A stretch of DNA of 64,000 bases, taken from Photobacterium sp. JCM 19050 (GTDB lineage: Bacteria; Pseudomonadota; Gammaproteobacteria; Enterobacterales; Vibrionaceae). Below the pieces are notes generated by a model, which had not been told where the DNA came from, made no database searches, and was given only the letters and a program-made list of their open reading frames with translations. The position numbers and the translations under genes are program-made. Shown here piece after piece: positions 51,233-63,208 of this stretch. The DNA is taken from positions 144,606 through 208,605 of the forward strand of contig BAXG01000004.1 of the NCBI GenBank assembly GCA_001310455.1, given 5' to 3'. Numbering within the stretch: the first letter of the stretch is position 1; each line of letters starts with the position of its first letter.

Positions 51233-52981
51233 TTAGCCCAGCTTAAAATCGCTGATAAGCCGGTCGAGTGATTCGTTGATTTGCTGTAGCTGGCGGATAT
51301 TGCCTTGGGTGGTGCTGGCGTTGGCTTTGACGTTTTCTACCACATCCTGCATCGCATCCATGTTCTGGGTCATGCCGTTGATGGAAGTGGTTTGCTGCTC
51401 GGCAGCGGCTGCCACGTTGTGGTTGATTGAAACGATGTTGTTGACCAGTTCAGAGAGCGCCACCAGTGACTCCAGGCTGCCTTCTGAAAGCGTCGCGGCT
51501 TTCTCGCACTTGGCGCGGGTGCCGCTCATTATGTTCACTACATCTTCTGCACCTCGTGAAAGCTTCACTACTGTAGCATCAATTTCCTGCGTGCTTTGCT
51601 GGGTCTCCTGGGCCAGTTTTCTTACTTCCTCCGCGACCACCGCAAATCCACGGCCCTGATCCCCGGCCCGAGCGGCTTCAATAGCGGCATTGAGTGCCAG
51701 CAGGTTGGTCTGGTCGGCAATCTTGCTGATAAGCTCGATAATGCCGTGGATGTTTTTCATCTCATCACACAGCGACTGGATAGACTCTTCCACCGATACC
51801 GCCTGTTCCAGCAACTCCGTCGCGCTGGCTGATGATTCCTCTACCTGCTGCTTGCAAGCTTCAGTTTGCATCTGTACATCTTCTGTCAGGTTGGACGCCT
51901 GCTGCATGGATGCAGATACCGAGTTAGCGGCAGAGTCTATCTCCTTCACCATCTCTACGACCTGCGCAGTTTCCCCGGCGTGGCGGTTGATCATGGAAAG
52001 GCTGGCCTGGGTAGTGGCCGACATCTCGCGGGAGGTACTGGCAGCCTGGTGGCCGACACCTGAAATCTCCTTAAGCATTGCCTGCAACTGGGAGACAAAC
52101 AGATTTACCGACTCGGCGGTCTTGCCAAGATCATCTTTGCTGGTGACATCAAGGCGTTTGGTGAGGTCTTTGTCGCCGGATGCCAGTGCTTCCATCGCGC
52201 TTCTGAGCAGCATGACCGGGCGGTACGCCACCAGCGCAAGCACCACGCTCATTCCTACAATCACCAGCCCGGCCAGAGCCAGCGCAACGGTTAAGGTTCC
52301 TGAAAGCTTGTTGGAATGGGAGGCAATATAGCCGTTGTCGATATAGGCATTCAGCGTCCAGTCTTTACCGCTGACATGTACGGTATTGCTGAGTGAAGTG
52401 AAGTCTCCTTCCGGCCTATCCGCAAACAGTACCGCGCCGCTGTCATCCAGCAGTTCAAGGTAGACGCCCGGAATCTGCGCATCACGGAGTTTGTTCTGGT
52501 ATACCCCGAGGTCAAGAACAAACACATCCCCGCGCATGGCAGAAGACTGACGGCTGAAAACCAGTTTAGGCGCCTCTGTGCCACCGGGTATCAGCTCATG
52601 GAGGCTGACCGCTTTATTAGCCCCATCGAGATAAGTCAGCACCCTATCTGACTCAGCTTTGTCACTGACGGTGCCGGAGGATGAAAACACCATGCCCTGG
52701 ATAATCTTGTAGACCGCGCTGAAACCGCCGGTCTTCTCTGCCACATCAAGTTGCATGGTGCCGGTATCAATCATATCCGCCAGAGTCATGCTGGCTTTAA
52801 GGTCTGAGCTAAGGGCATTGCTGAGAACATCAAGCTGACCGTCGATGGTGGCAATTTCACGGTCGGTGATAAACCCGGTCATCAGATAGCGGCTTATGTA
52901 GAAGGACGTAAAGATAGTGGTGACCGCAACGAAGACCAGCAAGGCAATGATTTGGGCTTTAAACGAGAACTGTACTTTCAT
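51233..52981 (-). CDS. Methyl-accepting chemotaxis protein
   Basis: 582 residues, intact. Start [20 protein letters not shown] at 52981 is favoured because TM1 follows. Periplasmic dCache-like sensor about residues 35-235, TM2 ([23 protein letters not shown]), HAMP, then the signalling tip [40 protein letters not shown]. Lies just downstream of mglBAC behind a terminator. It may sense a sugar, but its ligand is not predictable. Confidence 0.92.
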   Translation of the reverse strand: MKVQFSFKAQIIALLVFVAVTTIFTSFYISRYLMTGFITDREIATIDGQLDVLSNALSSDLKASMTLADMIDTGTMQLDVAEKTGGFSAVYKIIQGMVFSSSGTVSDKAESDRVLTYLDGANKAVSLHELIPGGTEAPKLVFSRQSSAMRGDVFVLDLGVYQNKLRDAQIPGVYLELLDDSGAVLFADRPEGDFTSLSNTVHVSGKDWTLNAYIDNGYIASHSNKLSGTLTVALALAGLVIVGMSVVLALVAYRPVMLLRSAMEALASGDKDLTKRLDVTSKDDLGKTAESVNLFVSQLQAMLKEISGVGHQAASTSREMSATTQASLSMINRHAGETAQVVEMVKEIDSAANSVSASMQQASNLTEDVQMQTEACKQQVEESSASATELLEQAVSVEESIQSLCDEMKNIHGIIELISKIADQTNLLALNAAIEAARAGDQGRGFAVVAEEVRKLAQETQQSTQEIDATVVKLSRGAEDVVNIMSGTRAKCEKAATLSEGSLESLVALSELVNNIVSINHNVAAAAEQQTTSINGMTQNMDAMQDVVENVKANASTTQGNIRQLQQINESLDRLISDFKLG

Positions 52982-53008
52982 ATACACACCCTCAAACAGC
53001 TGGAAGCG

Positions 53009-53035
53009 AAAAAAGCCGGGCACTTAGGCCCGGCT
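53009..53035 (-). terminator. Terminator of mglBAC
   Basis: Minus strand AGCCGGGC-ctaagt-GCCCGGCTTTTTT, 16 bp after the mglC stop. Confidence 0.9.
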
Positions 53036-53050
53036 GGAAAAGCAGGTTTG

Positions 53051-54061
53051 TTATTTTTTGTTGGCGTATTTCATGGAGTCCAGCGCCACCGCGAAGACGA
53101 TGATGCTGCCCTTGATGATGTACTGCCAGTATGGGTTTACACCGATGTAGGTCATACCGTAGTTGATAACGGTGAAGATAAGCACACCGGTCACCACCCC
53201 GGCCACGCTGCCCACACCACCGGCGAAGGAGACCCCGCCGACCACACACGCCGCAATGGCATCAAGTTCGTACATAAAGCCAAGGTTGTTGGTCGCTGAA
53301 CCGATGCGGCCCGCTTCCAGCATACCGCCGAAGGCATAGAACACGCCGGACAGGGCATAGATTTTCAGCAGGGTCAGCGGAACGTTTACGCCCGATACCT
53401 TGGCCGCTTCCGGGTTACCACCGATAGCAAAGATGTTCTTGCCGAATACCGTCTTGTTCCACAGGATCCAGACGAAAATGATGGCAAGGATTGCATAGAA
53501 AGTGATGTAAGAAAGACGGAAGTCACCCAGGCGGATAAAGCCCTGTGCAAACGTGGTGAAACGCTCATCAAAGCCCGCAACCGGGGAGGCACCTACAGAG
53601 TCGTAATACAGAGAGTTCACACCGTACACGATAATCATGGTACCCAGGGTGGCGATAAACGGGGTTACGCGCAGGTATGCCACGATAATACCGTTGATAA
53701 GGCCAATCAGCGCACCAACCGCACACACAGCGATGATAACGCCAACAATTGGGATCTCACCCAGTGATGGGAAGACTTTGTTTACGTTATCCGCTGCCTG
53801 CAGCAAGGTGGCAGACAGTACTGCGGCAAGACCGACCTGGCGGCCGACCGAAAGGTCTGTACCCTGTGTGACGATAAGCCCCGCCACACCCAGTGCCACG
53901 ATGACACGCACAGAAGACTGGGTAAGGATGTTACTGAGGTTACGAAGGCTCAGGAATGAAGGCTCCTGAATAATGATGATTGCCAGCAGGACAAACAGCA
54001 CCAGATAAATACCGCCCTCTTTGAGGAAGCGGATCATGCTCATTCTTTTTAATAGTTCCAT
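53051..54061 (-). CDS. mglC: Galactose/methyl-galactoside ABC transporter permease MglC
   Basis: 336 residues, intact, close to E. coli MglC over its whole length as remembered: NLSNILTQSSVRVIVALGVAGLIVTQGTDLS, TPFIATLGTMIIVYGVNSLYYD, FGKNIFAIGGNPEAAKVSGVNV, INYGMTYIGVNPYWQYIIKG. Start MELLKRMSMIRFLKEGG at 54061; an extension to 54133 would overlap mglA. Ten bp after mglA. Confidence 0.96.
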   Translation of the reverse strand: MELLKRMSMIRFLKEGGIYLVLFVLLAIIIIQEPSFLSLRNLSNILTQSSVRVIVALGVAGLIVTQGTDLSVGRQVGLAAVLSATLLQAADNVNKVFPSLGEIPIVGVIIAVCAVGALIGLINGIIVAYLRVTPFIATLGTMIIVYGVNSLYYDSVGASPVAGFDERFTTFAQGFIRLGDFRLSYITFYAILAIIFVWILWNKTVFGKNIFAIGGNPEAAKVSGVNVPLTLLKIYALSGVFYAFGGMLEAGRIGSATNNLGFMYELDAIAACVVGGVSFAGGVGSVAGVVTGVLIFTVINYGMTYIGVNPYWQYIIKGSIIVFAVALDSMKYANKK

Positions 54062-54071
54062 CTTAAAAACC

Positions 54072-55582
54072 TTAAAGATAGCGGGAGGCCAGGCCGAGGA
54101 TTTCTGTCTGGCTGGTCGTAGCGGTATCAACAATGCCGGCTACCCGGCCGTTACTCATCACCAGGATCCGGTCTGTGATGCCCAGCAGTTCCGGCATTTC
54201 AGACGAGATGATGATGATGCCCTTGCCCTTTTTCGCCAGTTCCACAATCAACTGGTAGATCTCGAATTTCGCACCCACGTCGATACCGCGGGTCGGTTCA
54301 TCAAGCATCAGGATTTCCGGCTCGGTCAGCAGCCAGCGGCCAATAACCACCTTTTGCTGGTTACCGCCGGAGAGGGAACCGATTTGGGTTTTGTGGGAAG
54401 GGGTTTTTACCCGCATGGAGTCAATTACCCACTGGGTGTCATCACTCATCTTGTTGTTGCTGAGCAGGCCAAACTTCTCTTTGTAAGATTCAATGTTGGC
54501 AACCAGCGAGTTAAAGGTGATATCCAGATTGGCGTAGATACCGGTTGCCCGGCGCTCTTCCGTTACCAGTGCAAAGCCCTGTTTAATCGCATCGTGGGCG
54601 TTGTCGATTTTCAGCTTCTTGCCGTGAAGGTGGATTTCACCTTCAGACTGTGCCCGGATACCAAAGATGGTTTCAACGATATCGGTACGTTTGGCCCCTA
54701 CCAGACCGGCAATCCCCAGGATCTCACCCTTACGCAGCACAAAGCTGATGTCCTGGATAGAAGGCTGGTTCAGGGCGGTGAGGTTTTTCACCTCCAGAAT
54801 GGTTTCACCCGGCTCATTGGTTTTTGGCGGGAAACGTTGGGTCAGTTCACGGCCTACCATCATGGCGATAATGGCATCCATATCCAGCCCTTCCAGCGGG
54901 CGGGTATCAACCACTGGCCGTCGCGCAGAATAGTGATTTCATCGCAGACGGCAAAGATCTCTTCCATTTTGTGGGAGATATAAACAATGCCGCAGCCTTT
55001 GTCCTTGAGTTTCTTAATGATGGTGAAAAGGTGGTTGACCTCTTTTTCGGTCAGGGAGGACGTTGGCTCATCCATGATGACGATTTTGGCGTCGTAGGAG
55101 AATGCCTTGGCAATTTCAACCATCTGCCGCTGGGAGACAGACAGGTTTGCCATCTTCATTTTCGGGTCGACATTGATGTCGAGCTCATCGAAAACCTGTT
55201 TGGTTTCGTCGTACATCTTCTGGTGGTCAACAAACCCGTGCTTGAGCGGGTAACGACCCAGCCAGATATTGTCCATCACCGTGCTTTGTAAAACCTGGTT
55301 CAGCTCTTGGTGAACCATGGAAACCCCGGCTTCCAGCGCTTCTTTGGAACTTTGGTAGTTCACCGGCTGGCCGAGGAAAAGAATGTCGCCTTCGTCTTTT
55401 TCGTATATACCGAACAGGCATTTGAGCAAGGTGGACTTACCTGCGCCGTTCTCTCCCATCAGTGCATGTACTGAGTGAGGTCGGACTTTCAGGTTCACCT
55501 TGTCCAGTGCCTTAACACCGGGGAAGGATTTGCTGATCCCCAGCATTTCGAGCAAATACGATGGGCTTTGTTGTGTAGTCAT
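54072..55582 (-). CDS. mglA: Galactose/methyl-galactoside ABC transporter ATPase MglA (frameshifted)
   Basis: Tandem ABC ATPase of sugar importers. First domain: [50 protein letters not shown]. Second domain: degenerate Walker [53 protein letters not shown]. One base is missing near 54915, between ILRDGQW and the [11 protein letters not shown] linker. 503 residues after repair, the usual size. Start [16 protein letters not shown] at 55582. Confidence 0.93.
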
Positions 55583-55670
55583 AGCAGTGTTTCCAACGTA
55601 TCTCAGGCAGGGTGGAAGCAGCCCCGCCAAACAGCAGGGCCCTTCCGGTACAACGGAGAGTCAGTTCGCC

Positions 55671-56650
55671 TTAGTTAAGGCTTTCCTTGTCGATACCTAC
55701 GTAAGGAACACGTACGATCTTGTTAACCATCTTCCACTGGGTACCTTCTTCAGCTGCCTTGCCGTCAGCCAGGTTGGTCGCCATTTCGAAAGTCGCTTTT
55801 GCCTGGTTGTCGGCATCGTTCAAAACGGTGCCTTGCAGCTCACCAGCCTTAACCAGTGCCAGTGCTTCTGCCAGTGCATCTACGCCGTAAACAGGGATAG
55901 ATGTACGGCCGGCCGCTTTCAGCGCTTCAATTGCACCCATTGCCATCGCATCGTTGTTGGCAATAACGACTTCGATCTTGGTGCATTAGGGCCGGAGATC
56001 CACGCGTCTACCTTGTCTTTAGCCATGGCGGTATCCCACATACCGGTATCCATGTGCAGTTCTTCAGTCGGGATGCCTTTCTCATTCAGGGTTTTTACAG
56101 AGAACATGGTGCGAGCTTCAGCATCTGGGTGGCCTGGTTCGCCCTTCAGCATCACATACTGGAGCTTGCCGTCTTTGTTCAGGTCCCACTGTGGGTTCAC
56201 TTTCCAGTGCTTGGCGATCAGTTCACCCTGGATAACACCGGATTCCTTGGAATCAGTACCTACGTAGTAAGCCTTGTCATAACTTGCCAGTGCTTCTTTG
56301 GTTGGTTCCTTGTTGAAGAACACAATTGGGATATCTTCATACTTGGCCTTGCTGATAACCGTTGGTGCAGCAGCAGGGTCAACCAGGTTGATTGCCAGTG
56401 CATCAACGCCGCGAGCCAGCATGATATCGATCTGGTCGTTCTGCATAGACTGGCTGTTCTGGGAGTCGTTCATCAGCAAGCGTACGTCTTCATTGGTATC
56501 CGCCTGCTTTTCGATAGCCTGGCGAACAACAGACATGAAGTTGTCATCATATTTATAGATGGTAAAGCCCAGGGTAGTGTCTGCATGGGCGGCACCTGCT
56601 GACATCATCAGACCCGCAATCAGTGAACCAAGCAGTGTTTTCTTCTTCAT
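55671..56650 (-). CDS. mglB: Galactose/glucose-binding periplasmic protein MglB (frameshifted)
   Basis: Signal peptide [23 protein letters not shown], then [45 protein letters not shown] and [11 protein letters not shown], as in MglB. A base is missing near 55985; the C-terminal lobe continues [32 protein letters not shown] to the end. 326 residues repaired. AAGGA before ATG 56650. First gene of mglBAC. Also likely a ligand-bound partner for a Trg-type chemoreceptor. Confidence 0.94.
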
Positions 56651-57090
56651 GGATTCCATCCTTTGTTATTGCTTTTTATAGAGGTAAGAGGCGGTCATCA
56701 ATTAACCGTTGAGGCGAGTGTATATGAGTCAGGTTGAATGAAAACGTGATCGCAACATGAGAAATGTAAACGTTTTCCTGAATTTTTCAGGAAATATGGA
56801 CTGGATCAAAATTCACCAATTCGGTGGTTTTTGCATCATTGTGACAAGTAAAAAGCCAATAAACAGTTTAAAGAATAAACAGATTCATGAGGTGAATATA
56901 TTCTTTAATGGCCTGTTTTACGCCCAGCACACCCATTGAGCTGAGCAAATTCCATACTGTGAATTTCAGAAAGAAGGGGGTGTTGAGCAGCGTTACAGAT
57001 ATAGCGATTTTCTCCAGACAATAACTTAGTCACAAAAATTACCTTCACAAATTGTAAACGTTATCACAAAATGAAAAACGTAGAGTCCCC
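56651..57090. promoter_or_regulatory. mglB upstream region with GalR-type operators
   Basis: About 440 bp without a gene. ATGTAAACGTTTTCCT (56764-56779) and TTGTAAACGTTATCAC (57052-57067) fit GalR/GalS-type operators. TTTCCTGAA (56774-56782) with TTCAGGAAA (56786-56794) forms a 9-bp inverted repeat overlapping the first. Confidence 0.65.
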
Positions 57091-57866
57091 CTATAAAACC
57101 GTCATTCCGTCATAGAGCAGCTTTGCCCCGGAAATTAACAGGAACAGGTAACAGAGCTTGTAAACCAGCTCCTGACTTACCCGGTGTAAGAGCCAAACGC
57201 CCATTTTTACACCCACCGGAGCCAGCGGCATAAGTACCAGTGCCGTCATCAGGTTGGTGGCATCAAACTCACCCAGCATCGCATAAGGGATAAGTTTGAC
57301 CAGGTTGTAGATCCCGAATAGCACTGCCATGGTGGCAATCAGAGTGACTTTTTCCAGCTTGAGGGGAAGAAGGTATATAGACGCGGGCCCCCCACCTGCA
57401 TGGATAGCAGTGCTGGAAAATCCGCTCAATGTGCTCCAAAATCCTGCGCTTAACCACCCCGGACGCGCTTTGGCATGTCCGCCATTCAGCAAATACTGAA
57501 GCAAAATGCCAGAGACAAACCGCCTATCAGCAGCTTAAGGCCACTTTCCGGCGTCACACTTAAAAACATCCCGGCAAGGAAAATCCCCAGCAAGCCGCCG
57601 GGTAGCATTCGTTTGACGTGAAAATAGTCCGCATTCCGGTAATGCTGTTTTACTGCGAAGATATCCATCACAACCAGAATTGGCAGCAAAACCGCAGCCG
57701 CCTGGGTCGGCGAAATAATCAGTGCCATAAGAGGAACGGCAACAATCCCCAACGCGCCGCCCAATCCGCCTTTTCCAATGCCATAAATCAGCACCGCGGG
57801 TACAGCCATAACATAGAACCAAGGGTCTGAGATGAGCATGAAAATCGCCTTGCCAAACAGTTTCAT
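57091..57866 (-). CDS. TSUP-family (TauE/SafE) membrane permease (frameshifted)
   Basis: Eight-helix permease family that exports sulfite or organosulfur compounds. GIGKGGLGGALGIVAVPLMALI near the N-terminus and GFSSTAIHAGGGPASIYLLPLKL in the second half are the family repeats. One base missing near 57490; repaired 258 residues if starting at 57866. A later start at 57839 (MLISDPWFYVMAVPA) is equally plausible. Neighbouring genes give no functional hint. Confidence 0.8.
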
Positions 57867-58035
57867 ACAGAACTGCTGACAACGTTATCACCCCATTTCC
57901 AAAGCCCGAATTGGCAAAATTCTGATGTGTTAACTGGGAGGCTTTTGATCGCGAAAAATTCTGCAAAAAAGCGGATTAACAGCAATTTTTTATGAACTGA
58001 ATCAGGTTGGAAAAAGTGCGATGACTATAAGAAAA

Positions 58036-58063
58036 GAAAGGTGCCGGGCAACCGACACCTTTC
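58036..58063 (-). terminator. Terminator of the GH105 gene
   Basis: GAAAGGTG (58036-58043) and CACCTTTC (58056-58063), about 20 bp beyond the GH105 stop on the minus strand. Confidence 0.7.
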
Positions 58064-58083
58064 GGTAGCGTTCAAGATAAGTA

Positions 58084-60422
58084 TTATTCGTAAAGCGCCA
58101 GTTCAGTCAGACTTGTCCACTGGAAGAGGTGGTCAGGAATGTCTGTGGTCGACAGCCGAATTTTGGAGGTAGACACCGATACCGGCAGGATCTGGCGGAC
58201 ACCCGGTTCTGTGGTGTGAATGGTACGCTCATCCACCAGCTGGTACTGGCCACTGGCGTCCAGCGCTTCAAGTTTGTAGGCATAGTTACGGTCCTGGTAG
58301 GTGTGAAGCGTGTAAGCACGAAGATCCCGTGTAGAACCAAAATCCACTACCACATAACCCAGACCTTCAGCAGACCAGCGATCCCCGCCGGCGGTGCTTC
58401 CATCAAACAGGTTTTCGCAACCGTATTGCTCCTGAGGTTCCGCACTGCAACGGATAGCTGCCGGCTGAATCAGTGTCGGGGTGTATTCGCGGCCATAGAT
58501 GTCCCACTCACGGATGCTCACCCAGTTGGAGGAGTTATCCGCAATGCCGGTAACCGTCAGGCGCGCATACTGTGCGACAACCGGGGTCAACGTCTGGAAC
58601 TTACCGGTACCGTCTGCGCCGGTTTTCTCGACAACCGTCTGATAGTCAGCATCTGCCGTTGCCTTCACTTCAACCCGGTAATTGTACTGACGGTTGTGGA
58701 GCGCGCTCAGGGCATGCCCATTTAGCGTGTGCAGCGATCCCAGATCCACTTCAATCGACTGCGGGAAGGTCATGGCCGACCAGCGGTCACCGGAGCCGGT
58801 TTTACCATCAACTGCCTTACCACAATGGTATTGGGCTTGGGGTTCGTCGCTACAGGTGACGGCTTTGTTTAGTGCGATGCTTTCCAGCGAAGAAGGCTTA
58901 CCAAAGACCTCCAGTTCACGAATACTTACCCAAGGCCCGTTATAGGTTTCTGCTCCATCGACTTTCACCCGAACATAACGGCCGATGGTGTCATTCGGGA
59001 AAGCAATCAGGTTTGGTCTGCCTTCAGTGTTATCAAGCTGGTTAATGACCGTCTCATACTGGCTGTCTGCGTCAACCTTCACGTCAACCGTGTACTGGTA
59101 ATCGCGGTCATAGAAGAAACTGCCACGGAACGCTGAAAGCCGGGTCAGTTCACCAAGGTCTATTTCAATCCACGCGGGAATTTGATCCGCTGACCAGCGC
59201 TTGTGCCCGGCATCACTGCCATCCACCGCTTGTTCACATGGAGCAACAGTAGGCTGAGGTTCCTTTGAACAGGTTACCGGTTTGTTCAGCGCCACATTGG
59301 TATCCGCCAGTAGATGATAGATTTCCCCAGATGCTGCCAGATAAGAGCCGGTAGTATATGGTTGGCTCGAACTTGCCCGCGCATAAGCCATATATGACTC
59401 ATGAGCAACGCCCTGCGCCCAGCCTAAACGGCCGGAGTCCTGCAGTGCTGTATTTGCCAGCGCCAACCAACCTTTCTTGATGACCGGCATGTAAGTATCG
59501 CTGTCGAGGATGCCCAAGCGGACACCAATCGCCATTCCATAAACGAAGAATGTTGTACCGCTGGATTCTGGCGCATTGATATGGTGTGGCTCGAGAATAT
59601 CCGCGCCCCAGAATCCGTCAGCTTGCTGGCTGTTTTCAATGCCGCCGCCATCTTCACAAAGTTGGTGTGGTAGGCCTGGTAGTGCGGTGCATCTTCCGGC
59701 AGGCGATCTAACAATCTAGCCAAGCCACCAAACACCCAACCGTTACCACGGGACCAGAACATGGGGCTGCCATCCGGGCTTGGGTTTCGGGGGTAAATAT
59801 ACCGGCTGTCACGCGCCCAAAGATCGTAGTCTTCATTCCACAGGCTGTCATAGGCGGTTTTAAACTGCGTATACAGTGACTCGTAGACCACATTTTTCTC
59901 GTCCTGGCTTGCAAGCGTGTCCGCCATCAACGGCCATACTGCCGGCGCCATATAGAGCGCATCTGCCCACGACCAATAGCGGGTATACGTGGAGTTAACC
60001 ACACCCATCACGCTCTCTTTCAGGCAGTCCAGGGTAGCGGCCGGTTCATTGACCATAGGAGCCAAATTCAAAAAACACCTGTCCGGCGGCCTGGTGATCG
60101 GCATGGGTGGTTGTGCAGCTACCATGGGGCTCATAAGAGAAAGCCCGAGCCCAACTCAGCGTGTTATCCCAAGCCTTTCCGTTACCGGTCAGTTTGGCGT
60201 ATTCGAATTCACCAATGTGGTACGCGCCGTAGATCCAGTTAGTATCCGGGGTGTATTGGCTGTCGTAGAAACCGTTATCTACCCAGTAATCATGCACCAA
60301 TTGCGAGGTTGCCAGCATATCATTTGGCGTGAACTCATAGCTTTCGCCGGAGCCAGTGCCATGGTTCCCAACAATACAGCTCCCATAAGCGAACGCTGCA
60401 TAGTTTTTTTCGTTCTCATCAT
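58084..60422 (-). CDS. Secreted GH105-type unsaturated uronyl hydrolase with three discoidin-like domains (frameshifted)
   Basis: Signal peptide MMRTKKTMQRSLMGAVLLGT to PAKA, AAGGA before ATG 60422. Catalytic (alpha/alpha)6 barrel to about residue 400: HADHQAAGQVF, YWSWADALYMAPAVWPLMA (Asp of the WxxDxxxM motif is the expected general acid), SRGNGWVFGGLARLLDRLPE, FFVYGMAIGVRLGIL. Then three F5/8 type C (discoidin) domains, each opening with a two-Cys motif: TCSKEP...CEQAVDG, TCSDEP...CGKAVDG, RCSAEP...CENLFDG. Frame changes near 60350, 60062 (T-run, one extra) and 59640. Removes the unsaturated sugar from oligouronides made by the neighbouring lyase. Confidence 0.82.
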
Positions 60423-60469
60423 CCATATCCTTCTGAATGCCCGGTCTCCTGTGAAACCGGGTAGGTTAA

Positions 60470-62873
60470 TCACAGCGCCGGGTCGCAGCGGTCGTCGATC
60501 AGGTTGCCATTGGTATCGTCAAACACACGCACATTGCGAAAGACTGATTCGCCGTTTTTCGCACCTGCATCGTGATCAGCGATAAACACCAGGTAATTGG
60601 TTCGCCCGCTGGTCGCATACTGTCCGACCGGGATGGTGATATGCTGGAACTCCCCACTGCCGTCGTAGGTTTTGTAATCCTCGTTGGATGACGAGTCAGC
60701 CTGTGTGCCATAGAGTGCAAAACGGGTTTCACCGTTGTTTAGCGAGAGATCACTGTCCATTGCGATACCATGGAATTCCCCGAGACGGGAGCTCTTGAAA
60801 TCGAAAGTCACGACTGTGCTTGGAGTGATGTCATACGGAAGTTCAACCACGCGCCAACCGTTGTCGGTCACCGTGAGCGTACTGCCGTCCGGTGTTACTT
60901 CGATGGTTCCGCCGTCACCCTGGTTACCGTCGTAGGTATCAACCTGGTTGCGGCTGAAATACACATCACTGTGATCTTCAAAAACAGAGATGTTACGGAA
61001 GGTAGAACTACCTGCCGCGTTGGCATCATCGTCAGCATTCACCATCAGGTAGTTCGCGGTAAACGGCTTATTTGCGATGATTTTTCCGACTGGGGTGATA
61101 AAGCGCTCATAGCCACCATTACTGTGGTAGGTATCAAATCGGCCTTCAATATTGGCGTCTTTCTGGGTGCCGTAAAGCCTTACACGCTTGTCATTACTGA
61201 CCGACAGGTTGTTATCCAGGCCGATAGCATGCTCTTCACCTTGAGTACCGGATTTGAACTCGAAAGACAGAGTGGTATTCGGCGTGACACGGTAGTTAAT
61301 ATCGACTGCTTTCCAGCCGTTACCGCTAACTGTGATACCGTTGCCTCCGAACGATGCTGTTCCCTGATCTTGCTTCCGCCATACCCGGTAGTGTTGGACG
61401 CATCTGGCGTGATGGATACTGCCTGGCAGGTTCCTTTCAGGAAGTCGGTGCTTCGGTTAATGTACTTACCGACCACTTTGCTGTCGTAGCCTTTGAAGTA
61501 ATAACTTTCACCGGTACTTTGCAGGTTTTTGTAACCGTTGACGAAAGACTCGTACTTACCGGTGAACCACACTACCACCTGCTCACTGGCTTTCTTTGCA
61601 CCAAATGGCACAAACGGACGATAGTTATTGTCCGGTGAATCAGACGTTACCGCTTCCCACTGGAACGAATCGCCCTGGTTGATAATGGTTCCCTTGTAAA
61701 TCTCATACTTAGCGGTTTCCTGCCCGTTGCGCGGGTCAACATTCGCTGAAATGAAAATTTCATTGGTATTGTACGGGTTCAGGGTAATACCGCCGGCATA
61801 GTCGATCTGCGAACCACCAAATGTTGTGCCGTCCGGCGCACTCATTGGCTCAGGGATCAGTGCGTCGCCCGCATCCGCAACCCACTTTTTCACCCAAGTG
61901 CTTTGAGTTTCATCCCAGATAGCCATGTAGTAATCGATGGTATTTTTGTCCAACTGATGGCTGTAAAACAGCACCGGTTTACCATCAGCACCATAGCGCA
62001 TCTCGTGGTTCCACGGGCGGCGTGATGTACCGTCTTCACCATATTGGTACACAACCGTTGCATCGTTTTTCCCAAACGGAGCATCCTGAAGATTCCCGAT
62101 CAGGCTGTTGTCACTTTTATAGACTTTCCCGCCCTTGATATACATGTGGTAAAGGCTGGTTCGGCTCGGGGTTGGGTGGCCATCTGTGAAAAACACATCA
62201 ATACGGTCGACGCCGTTCGACGCGTATTTGGCATAAGCCTGTCCCACCATTGCGTCCCATTTTGGATAAAGTGCTTGGCTTCACTGGGGTTTGCCCCGTT
62301 ACTGTCAAAGGTCGCGTAATAGGGATCCCGCGCACCAACGCGGAAAAAGTTATAGACGCGATCGTTTTCTGCCGACAGTTGGTAGGCGTTGTTATACGTG
62401 GCCGTACTTGGAATCGGGTAGGTTTTTTCCTCGCCCCAATCTTCCAGGGTCAGCGGCAATGCGTTGGACGACACCCTGTAATACTGTGTGCGCCGCGCAT
62501 CATGGAGGGTGTACAGCGTCATCATCTTGCCATTTTTCAGCGGCAGGATAGCGGCGTTGTTGTGGTCATCAGCGTGCTGAAAGCTGCTGATATCAATGTC
62601 GTCACCAATACGCGAACCGGACTCAAGATCCAGGGTCGACATACCGGTATAACCATCAATTTTTACGTAGGATGTAAACAGAACACCGTTATTGATACGG
62701 GCACGCTCGTCGATGTACCAGATATAGGTGCCATCTTCCGAGGCAACAAAATCGTATCCGGTCGAAACAGGTGCAGCGCTCAAGTTAAGCGGTATTGCCA
62801 AAACCAGCGGAAGCAACGTGCTTACACTGGGTTTTATCCAGCAAGTGTTCAGGTACTTTTCAGAGGTGTTCAT
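60470..62873 (-). CDS. BNR-repeat secreted protein, probable ulvan-lyase-like polysaccharide lyase, with two carbohydrate-binding modules (frameshifted)
   Basis: 801 residues after repair. N-terminal signal peptide (STLLPLVLAIPLNLSAAPVS), then a BNR_4-type propeller: GTYIWYIDERARINNGVLFTS, HADDHNNAAILPLKNGKMMTLYTLHDARRTQYYRVS, and TLNPYNTNEIFISANVDPR. The HDARRTQYYR region resembles the PL24/PL25 ulvan lyases as I remember them. After about residue 490 come two tandem modules of one type: TTLSFEFKSGTQGEEHAIGLDN...RLYGT and TVVTFDFKSSRLGEFHGIAMDS...ALYGT. Frame changes near 62250 and 61370. 47 bp upstream of the GH105 gene, same operon. Exact substrate is inference. Confidence 0.7.
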
Positions 62874-62933
62874 TTCAGTTACCTCTCCATTTTTTGATTT
62901 TCCCGAAGATCAGGAAATCAAAATAATTGAAAA

Positions 62934-62982
62934 GTAACCGGCAGATTAATTGTTATAAAAAGAATATATCTTTGCCGGTTAC
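62934..62982. promoter_or_regulatory. Paired operator half sites GTAACCGGCA / TGCCGGTTAC
   Basis: Perfect 10-bp inverted arms at 62934-62943 and 62973-62982, separated by 29 bp, 60-110 bp upstream of the lyase start. A candidate looping site for the GntR neighbour or a LacI-type protein. Confidence 0.55.
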
Positions 62983-62993
62983 CACCATAAAAC

Positions 62994-63019
62994 ACATTTC
63001 TGCTATTTCGCAGAAATGT
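62994..63019. promoter_or_regulatory. Inverted repeat ACATTTCTGC-N6-GCAGAAATGT
   Basis: Perfect 10-bp arms, 6-bp spacer, directly beyond the paired sites. Candidate second operator of the polysaccharide operon. Confidence 0.55.
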
Positions 63020-63141
63020 CCGACAAAGAATGAACAACGCAATTTAAGTGTTACTTATTTCCTCCGGATCACGTCAATGTGATTTTTTATATTAGCGACT
63101 TTTTGCCGCTGGCATCACAAACAAGATCTTTTTATAAAGAC

Positions 63142-63168
63142 AAAAAAGCAGGACATGCCTGCTTTTTT
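63142..63168. terminator. Terminator after GntR regulator gene
   Basis: AAAAAAGCAGG-acatg-CCTGCTTTTTT, symmetrical and active in both directions, about 40 bp past the gntR stop. Confidence 0.9.
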
Positions 63169-63208
63169 ATATTAAACACCGTTATATTAAACTTCGCGTG
63201 TAAATTGA

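Larger units (their letters stand above)
62874..63208. promoter_or_regulatory. Promoter region of the polysaccharide operon
   Basis: 335 bp with two large inverted repeats (listed separately) and a bidirectional terminator at 63142-63168 that ends the GntR gene. No ORF supported. Confidence 0.6.
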
